Source of the DNA: Brienomyrus brachyistius
Taxonomy: Eukaryota; Chordata; Actinopteri; Osteoglossiformes; Mormyridae
Direction of reading: 5' to 3'
Assembly: GCF_023856365.1 (NCBI RefSeq)
Contig: NC_064548.1
Location: forward strand, 19,330,461 to 19,394,460
DNA: 64,000 nt
Shown here: piece by piece, positions 1 to 12,860 of the stretch
Layout of the letters: every line of letters begins with the position of its first letter
Numbering within the stretch: the first letter of the stretch is position 1
Notes under the pieces: generated by a model
What the model was told of the DNA's origin: nothing
Databases searched by the model: none
What the model saw: the letters and a program-made list of their open reading frames with translations, nothing else
Translations under genes and position numbers: made by a program

Positions 1-299
1 GAGATTTTCACTGCACCAAGCATATTCCCAGTGGCAGTCCCAGCTGCTGCAGCAACAGAACATGCAGAGAAACACGTGCTGTTATGTTAGATGGAAAAGG
101 TAGCTTGTGCAAATAGTGCAAACCTTGACAGCTGAAAATTTGTATTGTGCAAAACACAATCCATCACACAACTGTCACACATAGCGTGAAATATTTAATT
201 TCAATATTCTTACAGATATTACATTTTAATAATCTGTTAAATACTATACACAACAATATATAACCTGTTTCCAATTGCGTTCAAATTAATATTGTGGCA

Positions 300-500
300 T
301 CGGTGATCCCTCAGACCCCACTGCCCTGCTTGTTTTCCAGCTATCCCTGCCCTAAACACTGCTGATTACCTGGATCAGGTGTGTTCAGTCAATCAGAAGC
401 TGAAAGACAGCTGGGACTTGTGTGTGGGGCAGGGATAGCGGGAAAACAAGCAGGGCAGTGGGTCCCGAGGACCGAGTTTGAGAACCACTGCACTATGTGT
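300..500. repeat. foldback MITE, 39-bp inverted arms
   Basis: Arms at about 314-352 and 427-465 are near-perfect reverse complements of each other (both contain ACTGCCCTGCTTGTTTTCC in opposite orientation). They enclose about 75 bp. The outer words resemble the edges of other short hAT-like elements in this window ('accactgc', 'tgagaaccactg'). It has no coding capacity. Confidence 0.6.
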
Positions 501-2139
501 AGTTGCTACTGTCTGTGCAGTGACCTCCTCAGTTCCACTGTCAGAGAGTGTGTTCTGCCAAGTACTCTTGTTGTCACGTGCCTTTGGTGCGATTGAGTCT
601 TGTTGTGTTTATGCAGCTCTGAGCCCTGTTAAGGACTACAGATAAAAAGAGTCTGATTACTGCATAATGTCCCAATCCTGCAGACATCACAATATCTTAT
701 ATAATGCATAATAACCTACTTATTGGGTCCAACTTATGAAGCCTTCAGCAAAAAGCTTAACAAAAAGCAGCACTCCTAAAAAATACTTCAATGTGCATTT
801 TATTTTTAAAATAAACTTTATTTAAGTTTCAAGACACCGAGCTTCTCTTTTAAGGGACATCGCAGAAGTACACTTTTATCAGTATGAGGTGCGTGAAGTA
901 CACCTTCAGTGATTACACTGACTTGCCACTAATTTAACACAGCAACAAGGGCAGATTTTTATCAGCAAAAGCTATTTCCCGTCATCATCTTTTGAGCATA
1001 CATTTTTGGCTGTGAAAGCAAGATGGGAGAAAAAAATCTCAACAAAATCCTTCCATTCAGATCATTTATGGAGAAGCGTTCCTATGAAGCGCAATCAAAG
1101 GTCCAGGTCCATTTTATTGTAAATCAAGGTTATCATCATTATGACAATTCCACTCTTCAACAGTATTAACTTTTAAAATAATCTTTTCCTTTTGTTGATC
1201 AGTAACCACTGAAATAAAATGACTCACAAAAGTCATGTTACAGAGACTGCTAACCAATGGCAGTTAATTTGAAATGGAAACTGCTGGCAAATAGTAAAGT
1301 TGGGGGGGGGGGGGGTTTACTTAGTATCCATACAATCAAAACAGTCCTTTCTGTTGTCAATGTTAAATGTGGCAATAAGGTCCCTAAAATATCAGAGAGT
1401 AAACAAATTATTATTCTTGTGAGAACTGTCAGTGAATCATGATTACACAATAAATCCCACCTGCAAACACCAACTGCATTTCATGTCTCTTCATAATATC
1501 AATTTATCAGCTAGAGTAAACAAAGTACTTAAGTTAACATTTCTGTTTGTGCCAGATTCTGCATTGCATATAAACATACAACATGAGTTTAACCGATTAA
1601 AAGAGGCTCGCAGAAACAGCACCAAAACAAGCACAAGAGAAACACAAATACAGAGAAATCTGCAAATACTCCAAAAAAGGAAATACAAAGAGACAATGTT
1701 TCAAAATAAGCCCGGGAGAATAGATAGAATGTTTGAACCATGTTGTATTTCTTGAGGGCCTAAAATGTGTATTTTTGGACTTGGGCTTGAAACCAAAAAT
1801 TTAAATATTGCACCACTGAATAAGATGGGTAATATGTCCTCGGAGATTAGGGAGATCTCAAAACAATAACTGGAAACAGTAACTGGACATTGTTATTTAT
1901 TTACTCAAACCTTAATCATGAGGTAGAACCTACACAGATTACATTTCTGTGGATCATGGACCTCAGATCAGACTCTGACTGTGGGAAAAGTCACTCATTT
2001 AATAGATAATTAGCTGTCTACCACTACTACTAAGAACACTCTCCTAACAACTTCCAGGAACACTTTCCAGGAAGATCTTTCACTATTAACACTTGCGGTT
2101 GTGAAAAAGAAGGAAGAGCAGCGATCTCACATAGTATAA

Positions 2140-2300
2140 CAGGGTGCACTTAGAGCCCAAAAAGCAGAACACTGTATTACCAATGCAAAGGTTGTGGGTT
2201 TAAATCCCAGCAAACATACACGTCTTGAAATCCTTCCCTCTACTGTAAATCAGAGCAAACATCATAAGCCCTATAGCAAGAACCAGCAAAGGGTTAAACA
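2140..2300 (+). repeat. tRNA-derived SINE-like fragment
   Basis: A B-box-like word (GGTTTAAATCCC near 2,208) follows a tRNA-like head about 50 bp upstream ('agggtgcacttagagcc'). The arrangement matches other SINEs in this window, but the body is degenerate and no tail is clear. Confidence 0.4.
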
Positions 2301-3496
2301 GCTATTCCAATAAGCTTGGAAAATTTAGTATCAGTTTCACAGAATACAATAGGATAACACAATGAATACTACTGCATCAATAAAAGGAAATAAATCTACT
2401 TTCGCCGAGTTACAAGAGAACGCATCTGAAGTTCCACAGGACCCGGAGCAAAAGACACGGAACGGCCAGTCAAAGGGACAAAAGACAAAAGACGCTGAGC
2501 GGCAGGGCAGTGAACATGAGACAGCTGATATGCAAGACAGGAACCGAGATCCTCTTCCCGGCCTAGCAGAGCAAGCAGGCAATTGTTCACCAGCTAAGAG
2601 AGCGATTTACTGCTGCGTGCCGTCTTCCCGATTACAGCTAAGCCGCCACAAACAGAACAAGCATACAGACACAAGGGCACAGTGGCCAGTTTATCAGGTA
2701 AACCTGCGCAACCTGCTTGTTAATGCAGACATCCTACTTGTCGACGGTAGGTCGCGTCGCACGCTGCATATACGCAGCATGCAGGGGGGGTCAAAGGCTT
2801 TTCAGTCACACATCAGAGTAGCTGAGATCCCCAGGTTTTCAATGTAGCTTCATCGTTGGAGACGTACCTGTCGATTACTGCAGGTCGGAAACCTATTAAC
2901 CCACTGAGATTTTCATACACTGAGGTCTAGCGCTAACAGAATAGGGTGCAACAAACGGAGAAACGGCCAGTCACTGGCAAAAACCTTTTTAATGAGAGAA
3001 ATTGGGGCAGGATTGACTCACTGAAGATGACAGGAAGACCACGAGTGCAAAAATAACAGATCAGCTCAGCAGTAACGCGCAGAAAAGCTTCTCTGAATGC
3101 ACAGCACATTGAAACCTCATGTGATTCTGAAGGGAAAATGAGGATCCGACCCAGTACTGAGCCAGGTGCATCTAATGAAGTGGCCTTTGAGTGTATGAAA
3201 TACACAGCATCTCACGAAACTGTTGAGAGAGAAAAGCCTTTGGATTATCTGATATAGGGCAGTAAGAGCAGTACACAGAATTAGCATAAATCCATATTAA
3301 AATCTGTAAATTTCATCATTTTATAAAACATAAGGTTAAGACCTCCTGAACCAGACTTGCGCGTGTTTCAAATCATTATGTCTTTGAATTTTAATTATAC
3401 GTAATTTTAACAACCTGGAATAAATTGCTATACAAAGAGTTCTTTTATAGGACGGTATAATGGTTTGAAAGGAGAACATTCTAATGTATGTCATCC

Positions 3497-3620
3497 ATCC
3501 ATCCATAATCGTAACCGCTTAATCCCCACTGGGGTCGCAGGGGGACCGGACCCTATCCCAGGAACAACAGCCGCAGGCGGGAACCAACCCTGGGCAGGCG
3601 CCAACACACCGCAGAACGTA
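3497..3620 (-). repeat. SINE/LINE 3' tail (CCATCCATCC type)
   Basis: Begins with CATCCATCCATCCATAATCG and continues with 'aaccgcttaatcc...ggggtcgcaggggg...cctatccca'. This is the reverse complement of the very common fish tail 'gggataggctccggacccc...aagcggtt...ggatggatgg' that also ends the SINEs at 33.2 and 37.8 kb. Confidence 0.6.
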
Positions 3621-5404
3621 CGTCATATGAACTTCATGTTAAGTGCTACAGAACGTCCAGACTTAGATACTTCGTTACTGTCGATTAATGGCTGAAATAT
3701 TTCAAAGACAGAACAGAATGAGAAAAAATAAATGGCACATTTATCATTGTTTGCAGAAACAAGGTATTTCAGTTTAAAAAAGTAAAATTCAAGAAACTAT
3801 TTCTAGCATTAGATAATTACAATGATTACATAATTTTACCTGAAATGACGCAAGTTCATTATTGTGCAATGTATAAATACATAACCTGTTTCCTGCCTAA
3901 TTGATTTGAATAGCGAGTGATGACCCAGGTATTGATCCATTTAGAGGGCATCTACCACAATAAGCAACAAATGAGAGTAACTGGAAGGTAGAAAAAGAAA
4001 AAAAAAATCATGGAATCAATAAAGAACACAAAACGTACCAGGATTTGTGCTTTCCTGGTTTTAGATTGATCTTCTGAGATTTTCTGAACAAATATTGCTT
4101 AAGGCAGACAAACAGCTCCCAGCTCCCATTCAATGAATGCCCTTCACGGGAATCAGCATTTAATGAATCAAACAAATGCCTGACAGTTTCTCCCAAGCGA
4201 TCACTTTGCTTTTGATGCTGTGCTTAAGAACACGTCAGACTGTTTTTGACAGTGTCCACGCGTCTGCTAAACACATTTACACTAAGCTACACACAGATTG
4301 GAAATGATACTCTTTCTTGCCGCACATCATTCATAGAAAGTTTCAGATCCGTTCAAATAGTCACCATGTAACCACATCCTGAAACGTTTATGCTTCTCTC
4401 GTGGATAATCGTTAGCTCTACTCATACGTATTATTTTTAGAATACCTGTCAAAAATCTTGATGCATTTGTCTCCATTTTAGCTATGCTCTTCACTGACAG
4501 TAAAAGACCTCAGGCCAGTGAAGTAAAACATATCAAATACTGCAATGATCAAGATAAGTCTTCAGCATCACAGAAATTTCTCAGATTTTTGACTCATCAG
4601 AATAGCCCTTTTAGCTTCGTTGACAGCACTGCAGCCTCTTTGCATTCTTTCAAACAGCTTCCAGATGTAGCCACCTGGAAAGCTTCTCCTACAGTCCTGA
4701 AGGAGTCTCCACAAGGTCTGGGCACAAGTCGGCCAATTTGCTGTTGCTCTTCAATCCAACTCACCCCAGATCAGCTCTACATGGTGTAGGTTAGGGGGTC
4801 GTGGGGGCCGGGTCATCTGTCACAGCACTCCTTGTTCACAAGATAACACAGTACTTGTGTAACCTCAATGTGCTTACGGTCATTATCTTGTAGGAAAACA
4901 AATGATTTTCAGGGGACGTGCCAAGACTTTTGGCTGGTACTGTACACGCCACATTAAGTGTTATACATATAGCTAAAAGATACTACAGACATGTAGTTTA
5001 TAGGTAAAACTGCAACGATTTTTGGAAATGTGCTTCTGTAAATCTAAACAGTAATGCTTGGATTCAACAGTCAACATCCGCAGTATTTTAGCAGTTTCAC
5101 AATTGTTTACAAAAATCCTAATATATTGTTATTGTTTTGCCTGAATTCCCTGTGGGTCTTTAAACATATATTTATGTTTATATATTTAACAATTCTAGAT
5201 CGTGCAACACACACACACACATAGTAACATGCAGTGAAAGCTGGGGAAAGAGCAGGAATGATGCTGTCAGTTTGCAGGAAGGGAACTTTTCGTGTTTATA
5301 TAATCAGTTTTAACTGATTTAATTCCATTTCTACCACATACATTATTTTACTGCAAAAACAGTTTATATCCACATTATTTCCCCATATAAAAAGTAATTG
5401 CTAA

Positions 5405-5608
5405 AGCAGGGGAGTCAAACTCCAGTCCTGGGGGGGCGGAGCCCTGTGTAGCTTAGTTCTTTCCCTGTTCCACTATAAATGATTCAGCTCAGGAGCTGTG
5501 CGGTAATTAGCATAAGGAGTTGAATAAGGTGTGTTAAATGAGGGGAAACCCAAAAATGTGCAGGGCTCTGGCCCCCCAGGACTGCAGTTTGACACCCCTG
5601 TGCTAAAG
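5405..5608 (+). mobile_element. short non-autonomous DNA element (MITE), copy 1
   Basis: The edges are inverted repeats: 'gtcaaactccagtcctgggggg' on the left and 'ccccccaggactgcagtttgac' on the right. The same ~200-bp sequence occurs in the opposite orientation at 21,915-22,105, which confirms a dispersed element. Both have a TTCCCTGTTCCAC/TATAAATGATTCAG-like interior and no coding potential. It is probably a hAT-type MITE by its edges, but the target duplication was not resolved. Confidence 0.7.
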
Positions 5609-6231
5609 TCATTCATTTTAGTTGTTTTTCCGGGGAGAAACTCCATGTAATTGGGTTGTTCACGTTCTTTCATACATTACACCTCAGTACTCACATTTCA
5701 AGAAGAGATATTTTGTTTTTCAACCTTACATACAAGACATGAAAGATAAACTAAATGAACAACTGATTTGTGATATTCTCATTAGTCTGTTTACATCTTT
5801 GTTTAACTTTGTTGCTATCGAATAATGTATAATCAATCACCTCCATCTCTAATACAGATATTTACACTGGGACGCAAGGACAGACCACAGGACAAGATTC
5901 ACTGATTTGAAAATTTGTCTCCCTGTGCCCATGAACTGTTGCACCACTAATGGTGCCCAGCAGGCGCTTGTTCAGAGAACTAATGAACTGCCCAGTTAAC
6001 CAGCTGGGCTGACGCATGGCATCAGTGAGAAGAGTAAGTAGGGCAAGGACGCAGGCTCCTTCGCATCACCAGTTCACAGTGGCAGTGTCGTTTTATTTTC
6101 TTCTTCTTGTTAAATTCTTATAAGACCAACTGCCCCTTTTATGCTCTGTGTTTTGTATTCCATGCATTGTGACCATTTACTCCCAAGAGGGGAACTACAA
6201 AGTTACGATGGACAAAAATAACACTACATGG

Positions 6232-6298
6232 ATATGTGCATGTGTGTGTGCGTCCGTGTGCGTGTGTGTGTGCGCTTGTGCATGTGTGTGCGCGTACC
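6232..6298. repeat. (TG)n / (GTGC) microsatellite
   Basis: Alternating purine-pyrimidine tract made of TGTGTG interrupted by CG and CA steps. No other feature is attached. Confidence 0.8.
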
Positions 6299-9200
6299 TA
6301 AACAATCAAGAAAAAAAATGTCCTTTTCTGGTCAGATCTAACAAGAAATTGCATTTTTCACATGTACAGCAATAGTGAGTGAAGTAGTAAGAAAAGGATT
6401 CCAGTCATGTGGCTTCTAATTTGCCGCTTTTTAGCCATGCTTGTATTCCGATTTCAGAACATCTATTTAGTTTATCAATCGTAATTAGACAATCTGGGGT
6501 CAAGATAAAGGCCGATTTATTCGAATAATTTAATCATGAAAAATGTACTGATACAATTTTGCAAATGCATTTGTGCAATTATATATAAATATAATGTGAT
6601 TTGACAGTAAAAAGATAGGAAAGGTTCACCAGTTGGTGCACTCATAAAATGTGCCTTTGGGCATTATGGAATGATTTCTGAGAACAATCTATTCATCAAT
6701 ATGACTATTAGACAGCGGCAGTGCAATACCTCATCAGGTCCTTCAAACCTCATCAAATTTTGACATCTTTCTACAAACCACCTAGTTCTGCCAGTTTCCT
6801 TGCATATAGAGTACCGTGAAAAGGTCTCGGGCCATCAAAGAAAATGCTTAAAGCAATTTATCTGAATGGTAAGTGTATACTTGCTCTGAGAAAAAAATTA
6901 AAATAAAAATAGATTATATGCAAATGAACAGGATCACAATAGCAAAATATAAAGACAAGTTATCAAAAAAGTACCCAAGACTGGCACCCAGTCATTTAAT
7001 GCATTTCTTAATTTCACCAATAGCTCACTTACTTAACTTAATTAGTAAATTAAAACCTGAGGAGGTATTGATCAGCCAAACGTGGATTGCCAGTGGTTGA
7101 ATAAACAAATACACTGATATATTGGACGGTTACTGAAAGCACTGGGGTAACTTTACGAGAGGTTTTGAAATGGCTCAACAGAGATTAAAATCAAACATAA
7201 AGATAATTTAAACACTAAAAACAAAGACACAGAAGTAGCGTAATCCAGATAGATCTCCTAACCCCCCCCACCACCACCACCACCATCCAGACGGTTCCCC
7301 CCCTTCTGACCAGCCAATGCTACACTGAGTCCATACTGGTGTTTCATTACCTACTTTAATTAAGTCTGGTTATACCAAGGCGGACTGCTTTAGAATAATG
7401 TGAGGTTCAAAGGCCTCGATCCCTGCCCCTCTGTTAGGAGGAAGCAGCCAACTATGGGGGTTAGGTGATCTGCTTTGATCATCAGTAGAACAAACTAATC
7501 TTTATTTTTGTCTTCTCTGACACAGTTTGTTGATAATTCCTGTTAACGTTTTACCTGGAACGTGCACAGCAAATAAAAAGAGAATTACAGCTGCATAAAG
7601 GACCCCGGGTTCTAGGTGGACACTGTGAAAGAAAGTTACATTTCTTGTCTTTATGTTCTCATTTCGTGGCTTATCTGATGCATTGAATCACAAGTTGTAC
7701 AGAAGGACTGCATCTGGAACAAAACTCTTAACAGTTACAAGTTTGCGTCCTTTATACTTGGTGAACGTGCCCAGGTTTTAACGTAATTACATGGAAAAAC
7801 AGGATTTACCCCATTTGCTGAGTATCAACTGTCAACAATCAGAAACTCACATTTCAATAATTTAAATAAATCTACTTTATAAGATCCACGATTAAAATTT
7901 CTTGCGTATAAAATCTGGCCGTGATGAATATGTACTTCTAAGGAAGGATAACTATTTACAGTAGTACACTGGCAATTATATGCCTGTTAGGCCTCTGAAT
8001 AATTTGTCTCTTTTATAACTTTCACTTCCTCGCAATAGGCTCCGGCACATCAGTCAAATCCAAACAAGCTCTGCAAATACACAGCTAACTCCATTTTAAA
8101 ATGATTGTATAAAACATACATTTACAAAATGTGTAGCATATTTTAAAGAAATCCCTGTTTTGTGTATGTGTGTGTACAGTGTGTGTGTGTGTAAATATAA
8201 CGTCTAAAAAGTCAGTTTTTTACATTATGGTCTATTTGCCTATTTAATGAATTTCTGATTTTTTTGAGAGGCCTAATCTTAATTCGGTCTCTGCTCCTCT
8301 CTAACAAGCTATTCAAACATCTGTCACTGTCTTTTTGAAGTTACCATCACCGCGGGTCGGGTGTCTGCTGGATATCGCTGCTGAGTGACAAGCACCTTAG
8401 CAGCCACACTGGCGGGGAAAAAGGTGAATCTGATCCAGCAAGAGATTTTCCACAAGAGCACCTATAATCATGCCTCATATCTGGAGGAAAGAAAATAGGA
8501 AGGAAAAAAAAAAAAAAAAAACTATGGCAAACATGAGAAGCATAAATTATTTAATCAAAACATATTTTGAGGACCCAAAAAAAAAAGATTACAGTGATAT
8601 ATGTTTAAGTATAATAGAGAAATCAGCACAAATTAACCAATTAGTTAACAGTAAAATATCTACATAAGGTTAAAGATTTTGGTTAATTTCATTTTAATTG
8701 GACGCACCGACATCTGGCGAATCAGTAACACAGTCAGATCATCCTATTAAGGTAACCTGCTGCAAAAATGTAATGATCAGGAAACAGAGAAAAGAGAAAG
8801 TTCTGCTAAGGGGTGGGGGGGGGCAAAGAGGTATTATAGATCTGATACTGAGCTGCAGGTACAATTCATTCAGGAAAGAGCTGACAGAGACCCTGGGGGA
8901 AGGAGCCAAGCCCCCCCCCCCCGTAAGAAAAACACTTTAGGGCAGTAGAGAGTCAATCCTGTTCCTGCCCCCCCACGCCAGAATGTTTTCATTTCAACCC
9001 ACCCTGTTTTCAACTTGCCACATTCATTATTAGCCTATTAAGGACCATATAAGACTGATTGAGGTGGGGATGGGAGGGGGAGAGCAAACTGAGTACCACT
9101 GCTTTCGGGCATATTGAAGTAGTTCTCCCAATGAATTAGCAACGTCACAGCAACAAACAAAGATATTGTGCAGTTATTACAGACAAGAAAAGCATGAACG

Positions 9201-9784
9201 GAGTCACTGATGTCAAACTAAAGTCTATCTTTTTCTCTCTTCCATCATCCAGCAATTTTCAGAATTAAATCTTGGCAAGCAGATCTTTTGCTGCCAGAAT
9301 TAAGTCTTGGCAAGCAGCCATGCTCTGGGTGTCACACACATAATGAATGAATTCATACTTTAACAGACAATAATCTAAGAAAGGAAATGGGGGCATTGCA
9401 AGGCAGAGGGCCCCACGAATCCCCGACACGAACACTCACAGCCTCCCTAAGCCCGAGAGTAACAATGAGTTACCCTTTAACTCCCATTACCGGCCATTAT
9501 GATTCACAGACCTCTCACTCAGGCCGAGGCTTTATGTGAATGTAAAACCCCTTGATGAAGCTGCACGGCCAGCAGACTCAGCATCACTTTTCAGTCCCTT
9601 TTTGAAGGTACAGATCAGTAACAATAAGTCCATCAAACACAGCGGGACGGTTCTGACAGCAGTACAAGTCAGACATAACAACAATCCTTCTGATTTTGTA
9701 CTAAAAAGCTGTACCGCATGTACTACATGCACTGAAGCAAAACCTAAGTTTAGTAACCACTTTAATTGTATCTTCTTAACTTAC

Positions 9785-9916
9785 TGACTATTGCACTTTA
9801 ATGTACGATTTATGCTGTATTATTTGCACTTTCTGGTTAGAAGCTAAACTGCATTTTCGTTGTACCTGAACAATGATAATAAAGTTTAATATAATCTGAT
9901 CTAATCTAATCTATTC
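9785..9916 (+). repeat. LINE 3' end with (TAATC)n-like tail
   Basis: The segment 'gcattttcgttgtacctgaacaatgataataaagt' followed by 'taatctgatctaatctaatctattc' is the typical 3' end of fish L2/Rex-type non-LTR retrotransposons, with a short tandem tail. Only the tail is present; no reverse-transcriptase frame is seen upstream. Confidence 0.6.
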
Positions 9917-11538
9917 AATCAAACACAAAGCTTGCAAACTATGACACAATCAAAACTATGAAAAGTTTAAGAACGTCAAGCCATACAGGAAAATTCACGT
10001 TCGGCTTATTCAAAACTGAAGAGTGTCACCACAGACATTTTGTGGTTCCTTTATACTTTACACATTCATAATCCATGCATGGATAATTGGTGATGACATG
10101 TGTCTGCATAAGGCTTTGCCTTCTGATGAACTGGTGGCCCGCAAAGCGCAAACCCCACCTGCAAGCCTAGGCGGCCCGACCCAAAGGTACAGACCCTCAG
10201 CTCCCACAAAAGGATGGATGTATATTGAAAATGGATATAACAGGAGAAACTGAAAAAAATCCATAAGATGAGAGGTGTAATCATTAAGCATATTGAGCTT
10301 GGTTGAATATGGAAAACCAAGTATGGCTTTTTGGCTAACTGAGTTGTGTAATTCCTTACTTCTTCATTTCATGAAATAGTTATATATAGACTTCTGTCCA
10401 TTGCCAAGATAAATACAGTCATATTAACATTTTCCTTGGTACCAGCTTTAGCGATACTGAACATTATTGCGTGCTTACTCATAATTATAAAAAATCTGGA
10501 CCTATATTTAGACTGTTCTAAATGACCAGCAGTACATATTTTTATCATTCTAAAACCACGCTAAACCAAAAGTTGAATCAGTTTGTGACTGTTTAGAGCT
10601 TCTAATCAGTTAAGGAAAGGGCATTAACAAAAATCAATTATTCTATAAATTGCACAAGCGTTAGGCCGATGGTACAGTATGTTCTCAGATGAGCACGTGA
10701 GGAAACAGTCTAATGAAAGGATAACGTGGCCATCATCATTGTCAGCTTAAGTAAAAATATTCTTCTGTACTTTGCCACATCTCAAGACTACGTGGCTTTG
10801 GGATCGCTTTGACTACAATAAATCCAGTGTCCATGTACGCGTGGCTGCTGAACTATTAACCCGTTTGAGCAATGTGGATGCTTGCTTCCAACCGTGCGCA
10901 AAAAAGCATAGTCAATAACATTGATTGAAGTTGAATAACAATTTCAGCCACGTAACGTATTTCTGGCCCTACCAGCAATGTGATTCTTACTAAACACAGC
11001 CTTGAAACAGACAGCGCTGTAAATTTCCCACGTGATAGTGGTTCACTGCAAGGTAAAAGATGTAGTTCACCACATAATAAACTGAGAATTTTCAGTTCAT
11101 TTAAATCCAGTTTATATTTATTTTATTTTTTTATTTTTTTGGGGGGGGGGAGGGGGGGCTGTTAAAATAAAAGCATAGATGATGTCTCGCTATTACTTTA
11201 TACATTTACTGTAACCGTTACAAGCGTCATTAGCCAATTTCATAACATCCGCACTTTTCCGTTCCTGACTTCTTTCCAACACAAAAACCGCTTAAATCTA
11301 CAGGTGGACTAACCCAAAAACACGAGTATCCCGAATAATCTGCAATAATGAAACTAATCAGACTATACATAAGCACTGCTTCATTTTTACTCTTTGATTT
11401 CCAGTTATGTTCTAATATCTTCTCAGTGGTAAATTGTCATTCATAGACACGTAACTATTAAAAAGACCTGAGTTAACTTTAGGGCAGGTGTGGAAAAGCT
11501 CGATTATATAAAACTACTTCGGGGAAAAAAAGTCTCAC

Positions 11539-12035
11539 CTGGCATTCGTGCAGTCGTTATAAAGGATCTCGAAGTCTTTCCTAGAGATGAGTTTGCAGCG
11601 ATTGACTCCCGGCTGAATGGCTCCGAGTCCGCGCAGGACGCGCACCTGCTCCACGTTGCAGACCACGGGCGTGATCTCCAGCCTCTTCAGCTTGGTGTAG
11701 ACGGTGTGCAGCCCGCCGACCAGGTGCTTGAGAAACAGGTCGAAAGCCTGGGGCAGACAGATGAGCTCGCAGCCCTCCACCGTGAAAGATGCAACCTTTG
11801 CTCCTCTCATTTCTACCATTTTGCACTCGTTGTTCTGTGGGGTATTTTCAACGGGAGATGGAGTCGAGTACACCGGTTTGCCGGCTTGGGAGCTGCCGGC
11901 GATGGTAGTAAGCTCTGATCGGAACTGATGTCCGGGAGGAGCGACGGTAGGAGATGGAGACGGCAAGGTGGAAGTTGAGATCGGAGGAGTAAGCGCCAAG
12001 GGAGTCGGGGAAATCAGAGCAGCCGGTGCGGCCAT
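11539..12035 (-). CDS. dach1: Dachshund homolog 1, first coding exon
   Basis: DACH1 is a nuclear transcriptional cofactor of the Ski/Sno/Dac family that works with Six and Eya proteins in eye, limb, muscle and kidney development. The exon encodes 165 complete residues plus two bases. The ATG at 12,035-12,033 lies in a strong Kozak context (GTGACCATGG) and the N-terminus MAAPAALISPTPL resembles mammalian DACH1. Residues ~53-70 (KPVYSTPSPVENTPQNNEC) and the DACH box from ~71 on (GAKVASFTVEG, LICLPQAFDLFLKHLVGG, VNRCKLISRKDF) are nearly identical to DACH1; DACH2 differs at several of these positions. The exon ends at a consensus donor (AG|GTGAGA at 11,539/11,538), phase 2. The long glycine and serine tracts of mammalian DACH1 are absent, leaving only a short serine/proline/threonine linker. 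The remaining exons lie beyond position 1. Which teleost duplicate (dacha or dachb) it is cannot be told. Confidence 0.95.
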
Positions 12036-12269
12036 GGTCACCTGTGAAAAAAAAGAAGTTTTAAGTGTATAACCCTGTGTGCAAAAGTGCCACTTGAAAT
12101 CGAAACACTAATCCGGGAGGAGTTTGAGATTTAGGACATGGCGCGCTGGCGAGCAGGTTTAAGATCGCGGTGGTAATGATGGTAAGAAGCGGAGCTGGGA
12201 AGTGCGGCTGTTACGGTCGCAAGGCGCAGAGAGGGAGGAGCCGCCGGTACGGGGCTGTCAGTCAGCCGG
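12036..12269 (-). promoter_or_regulatory. dach1: dach1 5' UTR / proximal GC-rich promoter segment
   Basis: This 234-bp segment separates the dach1 ATG from the inserted transposon. It is rich in CpG (GGCGCGC, CGGTCGC, GCCGCCGG). Two details matter for transcript structure. A good splice acceptor (T-tract 12,055-12,048, then CACAG ending at 12,042) sits six bases before the ATG, so the ATG exon may be preceded by a non-coding exon. A two-codon upstream ORF (ATG TCC TAA) lies at 12,139-12,131 and would be removed if that acceptor is used. No TATA box was found. Confidence 0.55.
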
Positions 12270-12860
12270 TGTTATGCCGAAAAAGGCATCCCTGCCGTAG
12301 AATGCATGCCTGTCTCGGGAGCGCGCACCGCTGAAAACAGCGAAACGAAAGCTCTTTTTTGTAATGCGTAGAAATGATCGTTCCTGTTTACTTAAACTCA
12401 TAAAACGCACGTAACGCATCACATGACGTTGTATTTTGTTAAAATACAGATATATAACACAAAACAAATAAAATAGATCGCTGATCTGAAAACGCTTTGT
12501 TACTTAATGGGCTGTCACTGTTGATATCGATTCAAAAGTTCAAACCAGCAGACATTAACGTGGCAATATAAAGCTTGTTACATTATAAGTGTGTATCAGA
12601 TGCACAGCAACACTGTTTTTTCACGAAAAAAAAAATTGTTACTCAATCTTTTTAAAATGTCTGGGTCTCGTTTTAATTAATGGCTAAAATAGTGTTGCAC
12701 CGTGTAGCTCAGATGACACTGACCTGTCTCTAAATTGTATTAGTTAGACGTGCATGGGGTTAGTGCAAATATAATGATGAAGTTGGTTCTTGATGAACTT
12801 TTTCTGCGGGGGGGGGGGCGTGTGGCTTTATTGGCTGCAGGTTCTTCAGCAAGGCTCTTA
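12270..12860 (+). repeat. left terminal inverted repeat, outer part
   Basis: Reverse complement of roughly 19,390-20,008. Shared landmarks include the terminal TGTTATGCCG, GCATGCCTGTCTCGGGAGCG, the TATATAACACAAAACAAATA block and the A-tract GAAAAAACAGTGTTG. The first bases contain their own small palindrome (ATGCC-gaaaaa-GGCAT). The terminal region is translatable on both arms into the same ~66-residue frame, which is only a by-product of the duplication. Confidence 0.85.

Larger units (their letters stand above)
1..11538 (-). other. dach1: dach1 intron 1 (3'-ward part), non-coding
   Basis: This stretch lies downstream of the donor site of the dach1 first coding exon, so it is the beginning of a long intron that runs off the left edge. 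No open frame in it resembles a known protein. It holds an old MITE near 300-500, a SINE-like piece near 2,150, a SINE/LINE tail at about 3,497, a hAT-like MITE at 5,405-5,608, (TG)n at 6,232-6,298 and a LINE tail at 9,785-9,916. Several low-repeat AT-rich blocks with homeodomain-like TAATTA words (for example 6,410-6,620 and 7,340-7,740) could be regulatory, which would fit the known enhancer-rich landscape of DACH1, but conservation cannot be tested from one sequence. Confidence 0.7.

Noticed and set aside
11490..11918. 142-codon + strand ORF over the dach1 exon
   Set aside because: It is the antisense shadow of the dach1 exon, which has clear family identity on the minus strand.
12258..12467. 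Conserved ~66-residue ORF present twice (also 19,811-20,071)
   Set aside because: The two copies are the inverted termini of the transposon; duplication, not coding selection, explains the match.
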